A stretch of 64,000 nt of DNA from Labrys monachus (GTDB lineage: Bacteria > Pseudomonadota > Alphaproteobacteria > Rhizobiales > Labraceae): assembly GCF_030814655.1 (NCBI RefSeq), contig NZ_JAUSVK010000001.1, forward strand, positions 1,383,501 through 1,447,500, in the 5' to 3' direction. The notes under the pieces are model-generated. The model was not told the origin of the DNA. It was given only the letters and a program-made list of their open reading frames with translations, and did no database searches. Below are positions 50,783 through 59,290 of the stretch, in pieces. Numbering within the stretch: the stretch's first letter is position 1; every line of letters starts with the position of its first letter. The translations under genes were made by a program, and so were the position numbers.

Positions 50783-50971
50783 ATGTCTCCGACTATCGAA
50801 GAGGACAAGGTCCAGCCGGCCCCGCCGGAAGGGCGCGACCCCGTGACGATCACGGCCGATACGGCGCGGCAGGGACCTGCCGGCTGGCGGGTGCTTTACG
50901 TGCTGGTCGGTGGAACGGTGGGAGCGGCTGTCGCCTGCTTCCTGGCCTATGCGATCTGGTTTCACGCCTGA
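50783..50971 (+). CDS. Small single-helix membrane protein
   Basis: A 62-residue protein with a polar N-terminus (SPTIEEDKVQPAPPEGRDP) and one C-terminal membrane helix (VLYVLVGGTVGAAVACFLAY). AGGAGG lies 7 bases before the ATG. Function unknown. It is 43 bases upstream of the DUF2934 gene and probably co-transcribed from the EcfG-type promoter. Confidence 0.75.
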   Translation: MSPTIEEDKVQPAPPEGRDPVTITADTARQGPAGWRVLYVLVGGTVGAAVACFLAYAIWFHA

Positions 50972-51014
50972 AGGCCCGGGCTGGTGGCCCGGCGGCCAAC
51001 AAGGAGAGGATATC

Positions 51015-51596
51015 ATGCAATCGCGACAGGACGGCCAGGGCATCCCTCCCTATGACGAGGAAACGGAACGGGAGATCGGCGTTCTGGGCCGAGGCGGCCA
51101 TGGCAATTTCGAAGGCCTCCGCGACGCTCTCGACCGTGGCGTGACCCCCGATTTCGTCGTCCAGACGAAGGTCAGGGCGGAGCACGGGCAAGATGGCGCC
51201 ACCGGCTCCGGAGAGGCGGAACCCGCGAGCCGGCAACGGCATTCTCCCCACACTGAAACTGAACGCACGAGACAGGCGATCATGCCCGACACCACCGAGA
51301 AAATACGTGAGAAGGCCTATGAGCTCTGGATCCTCGAGGGCCGTCCCCATGGGCGGGACCTCGTCCATTGGGACATGGCCCGCGAACTGGTCGCCCAGGA
51401 GGAGGGGCTCGACGCCACCCTCCTGCCGATCAATCCGAACGAGGAAGTCGAGGACGCGGTTGCCGCCCTCGACAATGAGGGCGAGTCGCCCGGCCTGACC
51501 GACCAGGGCAAGGACGATTCCGACGCCCTGCGGGTCGGCTCGCCGATGGAGGAGACCTTCGCCGTCAAGAAGAAGGCCGGGCGCTCCAAGATGTGA
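51015..51596 (+). CDS. DUF2934 domain protein
   Basis: A 193-residue hydrophilic protein. Residues about 96-130 (KIREKAYELWILEGRPHGRD, then LVHWDMARELV) form the DUF2934 motif. The N-terminal 85 residues contain a second small block (ETEREIGVLGRGGHGNFEGL) that often occurs alone in other proteins, so this may be a fusion. AAGGAGAGG precedes the ATG. DUF2934 has no known function but is common in alphaproteobacterial stress genes. Confidence 0.85.
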   Translation: MQSRQDGQGIPPYDEETEREIGVLGRGGHGNFEGLRDALDRGVTPDFVVQTKVRAEHGQDGATGSGEAEPASRQRHSPHTETERTRQAIMPDTTEKIREKAYELWILEGRPHGRDLVHWDMARELVAQEEGLDATLLPINPNEEVEDAVAALDNEGESPGLTDQGKDDSDALRVGSPMEETFAVKKKAGRSKM

Positions 51597-51726
51597 TGGC
51601 GCCGGGTGCCGTCGAGGCATCGGCTTCAGGCAAAAGGGATAGGGGGCAGGCCGTCGGCGCCCCGGGGGCACGTTCCGGGTCCCCGGGCATCGGCCTGACA
51701 AATTCCCGGACAATGCGGAGGAAGAC

Positions 51727-52260
51727 ATGAGATATGCGATGATAGGTGCCGTGGCACTGACGTTCGCCGGAAGCCTCGCCTACGCCCAGACGACGAGCAG
51801 CGGGCAGAATCCGACCGCCACGGACGCGGCGGCGTCACCGGAAATGTTCGTGACGCAGGCGGCGATCGGCAACCAGTTCGAGGTCGAGGAGAGCCGCCTT
51901 GCCGTCAAGCGATCCTCCTCGCCCGAGATCAAGAAATTCGCCCATCGGATGATCACCGACCATACCAAAGCGGGCAAGGAGCTGAAGAAGGCGGTCGCCA
52001 AGGCCCATGTCGGCAAGGTGCCGACCGCGCTCGACGCCGATCATCAGGCGAGTCTAGATGCGCTCGGCAAGGATTCCGGCGCCGAGTTCGATAAGGCCTA
52101 TGTCGCGGACCAGCAGAAGGCCCATGACGACGCCGTCGGCCTGTTCTCGCATTATGCGCAGAGCGGAACGCAGCCGGCGCTGAAGGCCTTTGCCGCCAAG
52201 ACGCTGCCGACCCTGGAGGACCATCAGAAGCATGTCCGCATGCTGTCGACCGGTCAGTAG
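51727..52260 (+). CDS. Exported DUF4142 protein
   Basis: A 177-residue periplasmic protein. The signal peptide ends near AYA-QT (residue 20), and the rest is a ferritin-like DUF4142 helical bundle (MFVTQAAIGNQFEVEESRLA, then KKFAHRMITDHTKAGKELKK). Family role is unknown. GGAGGAAG precedes the ATG. I did not find an EcfG-type promoter directly upstream, so it may be read from 50701. Confidence 0.92.
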   Translation: MRYAMIGAVALTFAGSLAYAQTTSSGQNPTATDAAASPEMFVTQAAIGNQFEVEESRLAVKRSSSPEIKKFAHRMITDHTKAGKELKKAVAKAHVGKVPTALDADHQASLDALGKDSGAEFDKAYVADQQKAHDDAVGLFSHYAQSGTQPALKAFAAKTLPTLEDHQKHVRMLSTGQ

Positions 52261-52312
52261 GCCCGGCAGCCGGCCGGACGCCTCGGCCGAAGGTAAACGC
52301 GGCGACGACATG

Positions 52313-52345
52313 GAAGCCTTCTCCATCGCGGGTGGAGAAGGCTTC
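52313..52345. terminator. Hairpin between convergent genes
   Basis: GAAGCCTTCTCC (52313-52324) and GGAGAAGGCTTC (52334-52345) form a perfect 12-bp stem with a 9-base loop. There is no strong T-tract, but the convergent setting between DUF4142 and the aminotransferase supports a two-way terminator. Confidence 0.65.
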
Positions 52346-52371
52346 GTCGCGTTAAAAGTGCCCGGCCCTGC

Positions 52372-53757
52372 TCAGACGGCGGGCATGCCTGCGGCGATCC
52401 AGGCCTGGATATCCTCGAGGGTGCGGGCGAAGCGGTCGATCATCTCGTCGACCTGGGCTTCGGTGATGATGAGGGGCGGGCAGAAGGCGATCGAATCCTG
52501 GATGGCGCGGATGATGAGGCCATGCTCATGCGCCTTCTCGAAGAAGCGGAAGCCGACCTTGCCGGGGGGATCGAACTTGGCCTTGCTGGCCTTGTCGGCC
52601 ACCAGTTCGACCGCGGCGATGAGGCCGACGCCGCGCACTTCGCCGACGAGCGGATGGTCGGCGAAGGCGCGCAGGCGGGCCTGCAGATGGGCGCCGACCT
52701 TGGCGGCATTCGCCACCAGGCCGCGTTCCTCGATGATGGCGAGGTTTTCGAGGCCGACGGCGGTCGCCACCGGATGGCCGCTGGCGGTGAAGCCGTGGCC
52801 GAAGGTGCCGAGCCGCTCGCTCTGGTCGGCGATGGCCTGGTAGATGGCGTCGCTGACGACGACGGCGGCCAGCGGCTGGTAGGAGGAGGTGATCTGCTTG
52901 GACACCACCAGCATGTCCGGCTGGATGCCGAAATGCTCGCAGGCGAACAAAGTGCCGAGGCGCCCGAAGCCGTTGATGACCTCGTCCGCCACCACCAGCA
53001 CGTCATGGCGGCGGCAGACGGCCTGGACCTTCTCCCAATAGGTGCGCGGCGGCACCAGCACGCCGCCGGCGCCCATCAGCGGCTCGCCGATGAAGGCGGC
53101 CACCGTCTCCGGGCCTTCGGCGAGGATGGTGGCCTCCAGCTCGGCGGCGAGGCGGTCGGCGAAGGCCTCCTCGCTCTCGCCCGCCTCGGCGAAGCGGTAA
53201 TGATGCGGGCAGGTCACATGCTTGACGAAGGGCAGCGGCAGGTCGAAGCCGCGCTGGTTCACCTGCAGGCCGGTCAGGCTGCCCGAGGCGATGGTGATGC
53301 CGTGATAGCCGCCGTTGCGGGCGATGAACTTCTTCTTCTCCGGCCGGCCGAGGGCGTTGTTGTAGTACCAGGCGAGCTTGACGACGGTGTCGTTGGCTTC
53401 CGAGCCCGAATTGGTGAAGAAGACATGGTCGAGCCCGTCCGGCGTCATCGTCGCCAGCTTCTCGGCGAGCTCGATCGAGGGCTCGTTCGATTTATGCGTG
53501 AAGGTATGGTAGTAGGGGAGCTTGGCCATCTGCCGCGCCGCCGCTTCCACCAGCCGGCTCTCGCCGAAGCCGACGGCGACGCTCCACAGCCCCGCCAGCC
53601 CCTCGATATATTCGCGCCCCTGGTCGTCATAGACATGGATGCCCGACCCCCGCTCGATCACGATCGGGCCGTTGCGCTCATGCCGGCGCATATTGGTATA
53701 GGGATGGATCTGATAGGCGATGTCGCGCGCATGCAGCGAATTGGGCAGAACGGTCAT
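52372..53757 (-). CDS. Class III aminotransferase (omega-amino acid/polyamine:pyruvate type)
   Basis: A 461-residue PLP enzyme. The Schiff-base Lys is residue 287 in VVSKQITSSYQPLA, and the PLP-phosphate and carboxylate motifs are FFTNSGSEANDTVVK and VVADEVINGFGRLG. N-terminal HPYTNMRRHERNGPIVIERG is typical of the putrescine/beta-alanine/taurine:pyruvate group. It starts with AGGAG in good place, 35 bases after the second aminotransferase, so it likely belongs to the same operon and handles an amine or the aldehyde formed there. Confidence 0.9.
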   Translation of the reverse strand: MTVLPNSLHARDIAYQIHPYTNMRRHERNGPIVIERGSGIHVYDDQGREYIEGLAGLWSVAVGFGESRLVEAAARQMAKLPYYHTFTHKSNEPSIELAEKLATMTPDGLDHVFFTNSGSEANDTVVKLAWYYNNALGRPEKKKFIARNGGYHGITIASGSLTGLQVNQRGFDLPLPFVKHVTCPHHYRFAEAGESEEAFADRLAAELEATILAEGPETVAAFIGEPLMGAGGVLVPPRTYWEKVQAVCRRHDVLVVADEVINGFGRLGTLFACEHFGIQPDMLVVSKQITSSYQPLAAVVVSDAIYQAIADQSERLGTFGHGFTASGHPVATAVGLENLAIIEERGLVANAAKVGAHLQARLRAFADHPLVGEVRGVGLIAAVELVADKASKAKFDPPGKVGFRFFEKAHEHGLIIRAIQDSIAFCPPLIITEAQVDEMIDRFARTLEDIQAWIAAGMPAV

Positions 53758-53792
53758 CGGCGGTCTCCTGTGAAAATCCGGATGCGGCGGGC

Positions 53793-55079
53793 TCATGCGC
53801 CGAGGCAGGCGTCGAGGCGCTCGAGGAACAGGTCCGCATGCGCCGTCGAGAAGGGCAGGGGCGGGCGCACCTTCACGACGTTGGCATGCGCGCCGCTGAT
53901 GCCGACGAGCACGCCGCGGCGCCGCAGGTCGTTGACGAGGCGCGTCGTCCGCGCGGGGGAGGGGCTGCGTGCCGCATCGTCCTCGACGATCTCCATGCCG
54001 ACATACAGGCCGGCCCCGCGGATGTCGCCCAGCGAGGGATGGCGCTGCTGAAGGGCACGCAGGCCGTCCGCCAGATAGGCGCCGACGCGGGCGGCATTGG
54101 CCATCAGCCCCTCGTCGCGCACCACGTCGAGGACGGCGAGGCCGACAGCCGCGGAAACGGGATTGCCGCCGAAAGTATTGAAATAGCGCGTCCGCTCCCC
54201 GAACTCGGCGAGGATCTCGGGTCTCGCCGCCATGCCGGCGATCGGATGGCCGTCGCCCATCGGCTTGCCCATGGTGACGAGGTCCGGCACGATGCCGTAG
54301 CGCTCGAAGCCCCACATGTGGGAGCCGGTGCGGGCGAGACCGGCCTGCACCTCGTCGGCGATATAGAGCCCGCCCGCCTCCCGCATGGCGGCGACGGCGC
54401 CGTCGACGATGCCGGTCGCCGGAAAGACGCCGTCGCTGGCGAAGACGGTGTCGAAGAGCAGCGCCGCCGGCTTGATGCCATGGCGCTGCATGTCGGCGAG
54501 CGCGGCGCGCACGTCCGCCTCGAACCCGGCCGCGGCTTCGGCCGGCGTCCGGCGGAAGGTGTCGGGCGCGGCGACCGTGCGCACATGCGCGCCGAGGGGC
54601 ACGCCGGCGCCGAGGCTCGGCGACATCTCCGCCACCGCGACCGTGACGCCGTGATAGGCGAAGCGGGTGACGATGAAGCCCGTGCCGCCGGTGAACACGC
54701 GGGCGGCGCGCACGGCCAGATCGTTCGCCTCGCTGCCGGTGCAGGTCAGCATGACATGGCCGATCTCGTCGGGGAACGTCGCCAGCAGCGCCTCGGCATA
54801 GTCGAGCACCGTCTCGTGCAGGTAGCGCGTATGGGTGTTGAGCCGAGCGGCCTGCTCGGCCAGCGCGGCGACGACGCGCGGATGGCAATGGCCCACCGAA
54901 GGCACGTTGTTGTAGACGTCGAGGAAGGCGTTGCCGTCGGCGTCGTAGAGCCAGACGCCCTCGCCGCGCACGGGATGGACGGGATCCTGGTAGAGCAGGC
55001 GGTAGGCGGGACCGAGCAGGCGGCGCCGGCGCGCGAGAAGCCCGTCGGCGGCGGAAACGGATGGGGCCTCTGCGGTCAC
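53793..55079 (-). CDS. Class III aminotransferase-fold phospholyase-like enzyme (PHYKPL/ETNPPL type)
   Basis: A 428-residue PLP enzyme. Lys272 in LVTMGKPMGDGHP is the cofactor Lys; the N-terminal LLYQDPVHPVRGEGVWLYDA, then FLDVYNNVPSVGHCHP, resembles ethanolamine-phosphate and 5-phosphohydroxylysine phospholyases rather than ordinary transaminases. The GTG start overlaps the kinase stop (GTGA, 55076-55079). A kinase of the hydroxylysine-kinase type directly upstream supports a phosphorylate-then-eliminate route. Exact substrate is unproven. Confidence 0.82.
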   Translation of the reverse strand: MTAEAPSVSAADGLLARRRRLLGPAYRLLYQDPVHPVRGEGVWLYDADGNAFLDVYNNVPSVGHCHPRVVAALAEQAARLNTHTRYLHETVLDYAEALLATFPDEIGHVMLTCTGSEANDLAVRAARVFTGGTGFIVTRFAYHGVTVAVAEMSPSLGAGVPLGAHVRTVAAPDTFRRTPAEAAAGFEADVRAALADMQRHGIKPAALLFDTVFASDGVFPATGIVDGAVAAMREAGGLYIADEVQAGLARTGSHMWGFERYGIVPDLVTMGKPMGDGHPIAGMAARPEILAEFGERTRYFNTFGGNPVSAAVGLAVLDVVRDEGLMANAARVGAYLADGLRALQQRHPSLGDIRGAGLYVGMEIVEDDAARSPSPARTTRLVNDLRRRGVLVGISGAHANVVKVRPPLPFSTAHADLFLERLDACLGA

Positions 55080-56149
55080 GAGATTCTCCGGTGCTGGAAG
55101 CTCTGGGCAGCCATGTCCCGGCGCGATGCATCGGGCATGGCCATGAATTGGTCAAGCAGGGTCCAGGCCTGGCGCATGTTGCGCTCGATATAGGTCCGGT
55201 TCTCGGGAAAGCGGGCGCCGCGCCACTCGTTGATGACGGTGCGTATGACGAGGCGGGCGAGAATGAGGTCGGGCAGCATCGCCCGTTCCTCGTCCTGCAG
55301 CGGCGTCACCGCCTCATAGGCCGCCACCATGCCGGCCACGGCATCGAGCGGCCGCTCGCCGAGCTGCAGGTGGTAGGAGGCGGCGACGGCGAGGTCGTTG
55401 ACCATGGGAGCGAACACGGCATCGCCGAAATCGAGGATGCCCGTGACCACGTGAGATTCGGTCGAGGCGAGCATGAGGTTGCTGGCGCTGAGATCGTTAT
55501 GGATCACCTGCCGCCGCAGCGGGGCGAGACGGGGCGCCAGGTCGGTTTCGAAGCGGTCGAGGAAGCGCTGGATGAAGCTGCGCCGCGTCCCATCCTGGAC
55601 GCAGGACAGCACCGGCCGCAGCCCGGGAGCGCGCATGATGTCCCAGAGCAGGACGCGGTCGGCCCCCGGATGGCGGAAGGTCGCGAGGGCCTGCGCCAGC
55701 TCGCCGAGTGCCCGTCCGATGTTCCGGCGCATCGCCTCCGTGCTCGCCACGCCCTGGGCGCAGACGCCGGGCAGAAATGTCACGGCATGCAGCGCCACCT
55801 CGGCGCCGGCGGCGGTGCTGACCGTCGCAACATCCGGGCCGGCAAGCGTGGCCCGCAGGCGCGGAGCTGCGAGGGCGGGCCGCTCCCGCTCGACATGGCG
55901 GAGCAGCGCGATCTGGAAGGCCAGGACGGCCTCGTCCTCCTCCTGGTTGCTGAACTTCAGCACCAGGGCTTGGCTGCCGGGCGGGCGGAGCAGAAAATTG
56001 CGGTCGCGCTCGCCGGAAAGGGGGGTGATGTCGCCGACGAGCCCGTAATGCCGAAGGGCAGCGTCGGCCGCTTCGGCCTGCGAGATGGCCGGGGGCGGCG
56101 TCTCGAGCAGAAGCAGGGCCCTGCGCAACTCGGCCTCGGCGTCACTCAT
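55076..56149 (-). CDS. APH-family kinase, hydroxylysine-kinase-like
   Basis: A 357-residue small-molecule kinase. The Lys in ALVLKFSNQEEDEA, the catalytic loop VIHNDLSASNLML (His-x-Asp-x4-Asn) and the metal motif GILDFGDAVFAP are intact. The family phosphorylates amino alcohols or antibiotics. Translational coupling to a phospholyase-type PLP enzyme points to hydroxylysine, ethanolamine or a similar amino alcohol as substrate; resistance to an aminoglycoside is unlikely. Confidence 0.85.
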   Translation of the reverse strand: MSDAEAELRRALLLLETPPPAISQAEAADAALRHYGLVGDITPLSGERDRNFLLRPPGSQALVLKFSNQEEDEAVLAFQIALLRHVERERPALAAPRLRATLAGPDVATVSTAAGAEVALHAVTFLPGVCAQGVASTEAMRRNIGRALGELAQALATFRHPGADRVLLWDIMRAPGLRPVLSCVQDGTRRSFIQRFLDRFETDLAPRLAPLRRQVIHNDLSASNLMLASTESHVVTGILDFGDAVFAPMVNDLAVAASYHLQLGERPLDAVAGMVAAYEAVTPLQDEERAMLPDLILARLVIRTVINEWRGARFPENRTYIERNMRQAWTLLDQFMAMPDASRRDMAAQSFQHRRIS

Positions 56150-56436
56150 ATCGCTCCTCCGGCGAGGCTGGCAGGGTGCGGCCGCGGGCCGCGAGCCCGG
56201 CTATAGCGGATACACCCCGCCCGTCGTCAAGCCGTTCGTGCGGATGCGGCCGCGCCGCCCGCGCTGTCCCGCTTCCCATTGGCCCGGAGCGGGCCGTCAT
56301 TGCCGATACGGAAGATGCGACCCGGGCGCACACGCTCCGGGAAGGCCCGCCGATTCATTTGCCTTGCGGCCCGCGAGGCTCTAGCGTCGCGCCGTTGCAA
56401 TATAGCGGTGCTGAACTCCGGACGATGGAACGGAAC
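56150..56436. other. Divergent gap, kinase / GMC oxidoreductase
   Basis: About 290 bases between divergent operons. The reading frame of the GMC gene extends into it, but its composition and lack of a family N-terminus argue against a longer protein. No operator is evident. Confidence 0.35.
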
Positions 56437-58059
56437 ATGGAGACGTTCGATTTCATCGTGGTAGGCGCCGGCTCGGCTGGCTGCGTGCTGGCCGACCGCC
56501 TCTCCGAAAGCGGCAGGTACAGCGTGCTCGTGCTCGAAGCGGGCGGGCATGACCGCCGTTTCTGGATCAAGACCCCGATCGGTTACGGACGCACGTTCCT
56601 CGACGGCCGCGTCAACTGGAAATACCAGGCCGAGCCCGACCCGGGCGCCGATGGACGTCCGGCCTACTGGCCGCGCGGGCGGGTCGTCGGCGGATCGAGC
56701 TCCATCAATGCCCTGGTCTATTGCCGCGGCCTTCCCCAGGATTTCGACGATTGGCGGGCCGAGGGCAATGCCGGGTGGGGCTGGGACGATGTCGAGCCGG
56801 TCTTTTCCCGTTTCGAAGGCCGCATCGACCGTGCCGGGCGCCGGACAGGCCCGGGCGCCCTCGCCGTCGCCGACGTCCGCGACGAGGTGCATCCGCTCAA
56901 GAGCCACTTCCTGGCGAGCGCCGGCGAGATCGGCCTGCCGCTGACCGAGGACTTCAACGGCCCGTCGCCCGAAGGCGTCGGCGTCTACGCCATCACGCGC
57001 CGGCCGAACGGGCTCAGATGCTCGGCCGCCGATGCCTTCCTCCGGCCGGCGCTCAAGCGCGCCAAGGTCCGGCTCGAAACCGGGGCGCTGGTGACGCGCA
57101 TCGCGATCGAGCAGGGCCGCGCCCGGGGCGTCGACTACGAGCACCACGGCGAGGCGAGGAGCGCCGCGGCGCGCTGCGCCGTCATCCTCAGCGCCGGCGC
57201 GGTCAACTCGCCGCAATTGCTGCAATTGTCGGGTATCGGCCCCGGCGCGACGCTGCGGGAGCAGGGCATCGAGGTCCGCCTGGACCGCCCCGCGGTCGGC
57301 GGCAACCTGCAGGACCATCTCGCCGTCACCTATTACTACAAGTCGCGCGAGCCGACGCTCAACGACGAGCTCCATCCCTGGCACGGAAAGATGCGGGCGG
57401 GCCTGCGCTATGTCGCCAGCCGGCGCGGACCCCTCAGCCTCAGCGTCAACCAATGCGGCGGCTTCGTCCGCTCCAGCGCAGCGAGCCAGCGGCCCGACCT
57501 CCAGCTCTATTTCAATCCGCTGACCTATATCGAGGCGAGGACGTCGGAGCGCCCCTCGCTCAACCCCGATCCCTTCTCCGGCTTCATCCTCTCCTACCAG
57601 CCGGCCCGCCCGACCAGCCGAGGGCGCATCGACATCGCCTCGGCCGATCCGAGGCAGGCGCCGCGCATCCGGCCCAATTCGCTGTCCACGCAGAAGGATC
57701 TCGACGACGTCGTCGCCGGCGGGCGCCTGCTCCAGGCTCTCGTGCGGACGAGGGCGATGCAGGCGCTGATCGCCGAGCCGATCGCGCCCGGCATCGAGGC
57801 CATGGACGACGAGGCGATCCTGGCCGATTTCCGCCGGCGCTGCGGCACCGTCTTCCATCCGGTCGGGACCTGCAGGATGGGCTCCGACGCCGGCAATGCC
57901 GTGGTCGACGGGTCGCTCCGCGTCCACGGCCTGGACGGGCTGCGCGTGGCCGATGCCTCGGTGTTTCCCGCCATCACCTCCGGCAACACCAACGCGCCGA
58001 CGATGATGGTCGCCCACAAGGCGGCCGACCTCATCCTGCACGATGCGGGCGCGGCCTGA
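56437..58059 (+). CDS. GMC family oxidoreductase (choline-dehydrogenase-like)
   Basis: A 540-residue FAD enzyme oxidising an alcohol to an aldehyde. FAD-binding DFIVVGAGSAGCVLADRL starts four residues in, followed by the GMC block WPRGRVVGGSSSINALVYCR. The active-site region is FHPVGTCRMGSDAGNAVVDG and ITSGNTNAPTMMVAHKAADL. ATG 56437 fits the family best; ATG 56425 is an alternative. It heads a catabolic operon with a sugar-acid dehydratase and a reductase, so a polyol or sugar alcohol substrate is plausible. Confidence 0.9.
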   Translation: METFDFIVVGAGSAGCVLADRLSESGRYSVLVLEAGGHDRRFWIKTPIGYGRTFLDGRVNWKYQAEPDPGADGRPAYWPRGRVVGGSSSINALVYCRGLPQDFDDWRAEGNAGWGWDDVEPVFSRFEGRIDRAGRRTGPGALAVADVRDEVHPLKSHFLASAGEIGLPLTEDFNGPSPEGVGVYAITRRPNGLRCSAADAFLRPALKRAKVRLETGALVTRIAIEQGRARGVDYEHHGEARSAAARCAVILSAGAVNSPQLLQLSGIGPGATLREQGIEVRLDRPAVGGNLQDHLAVTYYYKSREPTLNDELHPWHGKMRAGLRYVASRRGPLSLSVNQCGGFVRSSAASQRPDLQLYFNPLTYIEARTSERPSLNPDPFSGFILSYQPARPTSRGRIDIASADPRQAPRIRPNSLSTQKDLDDVVAGGRLLQALVRTRAMQALIAEPIAPGIEAMDDEAILADFRRRCGTVFHPVGTCRMGSDAGNAVVDGSLRVHGLDGLRVADASVFPAITSGNTNAPTMMVAHKAADLILHDAGAA

Positions 58060-58088
58060 GACATGCTCCCACGCAGAGGAAGATCGCC

Positions 58089-59279
58089 ATGAAACTCGAG
58101 AGCGTCCGCGTCTTCGTGGTGGGCAATCCGCCCCCGGGCTATGGCGGCCGGTATTTTGTCTTCCTCAAACTGCGCACAGCCTGCGGCATCGAGGGCGTCG
58201 GGGAGGCCTATGCAGCGACCTTCGGGCCGCATGTCGTCGCCCGCATGATCGAGGACGTGTTCATGCGGCGCTTCGAGGGCGAGGATCCGACGCGGATCGA
58301 GAGCCTGTGGCGCCGTGTCCACGGGTCGGGCTTCACCCTCAGGCCGGACCCGTCGCTGATGGGCGTGATGAGCGCCCTCGAAATGGCGTGCTGGGATATC
58401 GCCGGCAAGGCGGCGAACCGTCCCGTCTACGATCTCCTCGGCGGCAAGGTGCGGGAGAGGCTCAGGAGCTACACCTATATCTATCCGGAGGAAGGCGAGA
58501 GCGACGCCGTCTATCACGACGCGGAACGCTCGGCCGAGCGCGCCTCCGACTATGTGAGGCAGGGCTTCACGGCGCTGAAATTCGACCCGGCGGGGGCCTA
58601 TTCGGCCTTCGACCCGCGCCAGCCGGACCTCGAATCGCTGGCGCTGTCCGAGCGCTTCATCCGGCTGATCCGCGAGGCGGTGGGCACGAAGGCCGACCTC
58701 TTGTTCGGCACGCACGGCCAGTTCACCACGTCCGGCGCCATCCGCCTCGCCCGGCGGCTGGAGCCCTACGATCCGCTCTGGTTCGAGGAGCCGGTGCCGC
58801 CCGAAATGCCCGAGGAGATGGCCAAGGTGGCCCATGCCACCACCATCCCGATCGCCACCGGCGAAAGGCTGACCACGAAATACGAGTTCGCCCGCGTGCT
58901 GGCGACCGGCGCCGCCAGCATCCTGCAGATGAATCTCGGCCGCGTCGGCGGGCTGCTCGAGGCCAAGAAGATCGCCGGCATGGCCGAGGCGCATTACGCG
59001 CAGATCGCGCCGCATCTCTATTGCGGGCCGATCGTGGGGGCGGCGAACATCCAGCTCGCCGCCTGCATCCCGAATTTCCTCATCCTGGAGAGCATCGAGC
59101 GCTGGGGCGGCTTCCATGCCGAACTGCTGAAGACGCCGATCCTCTGGGAGGACGGCCATGTCATCCCCCCGACGGCGCCCGGGCTCGGCGTCGAACTCGA
59201 CGAAACCGTGGCGCTCGCCCATCCCTATCCGGCGGACGGGCGCCTTCATCTGGAAATGACGGAGCAGCCGCTCGGCTGA
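58089..59279 (+). CDS. Mandelate racemase/muconate lactonizing enzyme family dehydratase
   Basis: A 396-residue enolase-superfamily enzyme, probably a sugar-acid dehydratase. Barrel metal ligands Glu234 (WFEEPV) and Glu259 (TGERL) and catalytic His309 (IAPHLYCGP) are clear. Where galactonate-dehydratase-type enzymes have Asp-x-His, this has Gly-Thr-His (207-209), so the first metal ligand differs. N-terminal capping domain RYFVFLKLRTACGIEGVGEA is normal. The next gene, 11 bases on, is a reductase of the 3-hydroxyisobutyrate dehydrogenase family. Confidence 0.88.
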   Translation: MKLESVRVFVVGNPPPGYGGRYFVFLKLRTACGIEGVGEAYAATFGPHVVARMIEDVFMRRFEGEDPTRIESLWRRVHGSGFTLRPDPSLMGVMSALEMACWDIAGKAANRPVYDLLGGKVRERLRSYTYIYPEEGESDAVYHDAERSAERASDYVRQGFTALKFDPAGAYSAFDPRQPDLESLALSERFIRLIREAVGTKADLLFGTHGQFTTSGAIRLARRLEPYDPLWFEEPVPPEMPEEMAKVAHATTIPIATGERLTTKYEFARVLATGAASILQMNLGRVGGLLEAKKIAGMAEAHYAQIAPHLYCGPIVGAANIQLAACIPNFLILESIERWGGFHAELLKTPILWEDGHVIPPTAPGLGVELDETVALAHPYPADGRLHLEMTEQPLG

Positions 59280-59290
59280 AGGACACTTTC

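Noticed and set aside
55076-56149. Aminoglycoside resistance kinase
   Set aside because: The fold is shared, but coupling to a phospholyase-type PLP enzyme favours a metabolic amino-alcohol kinase.
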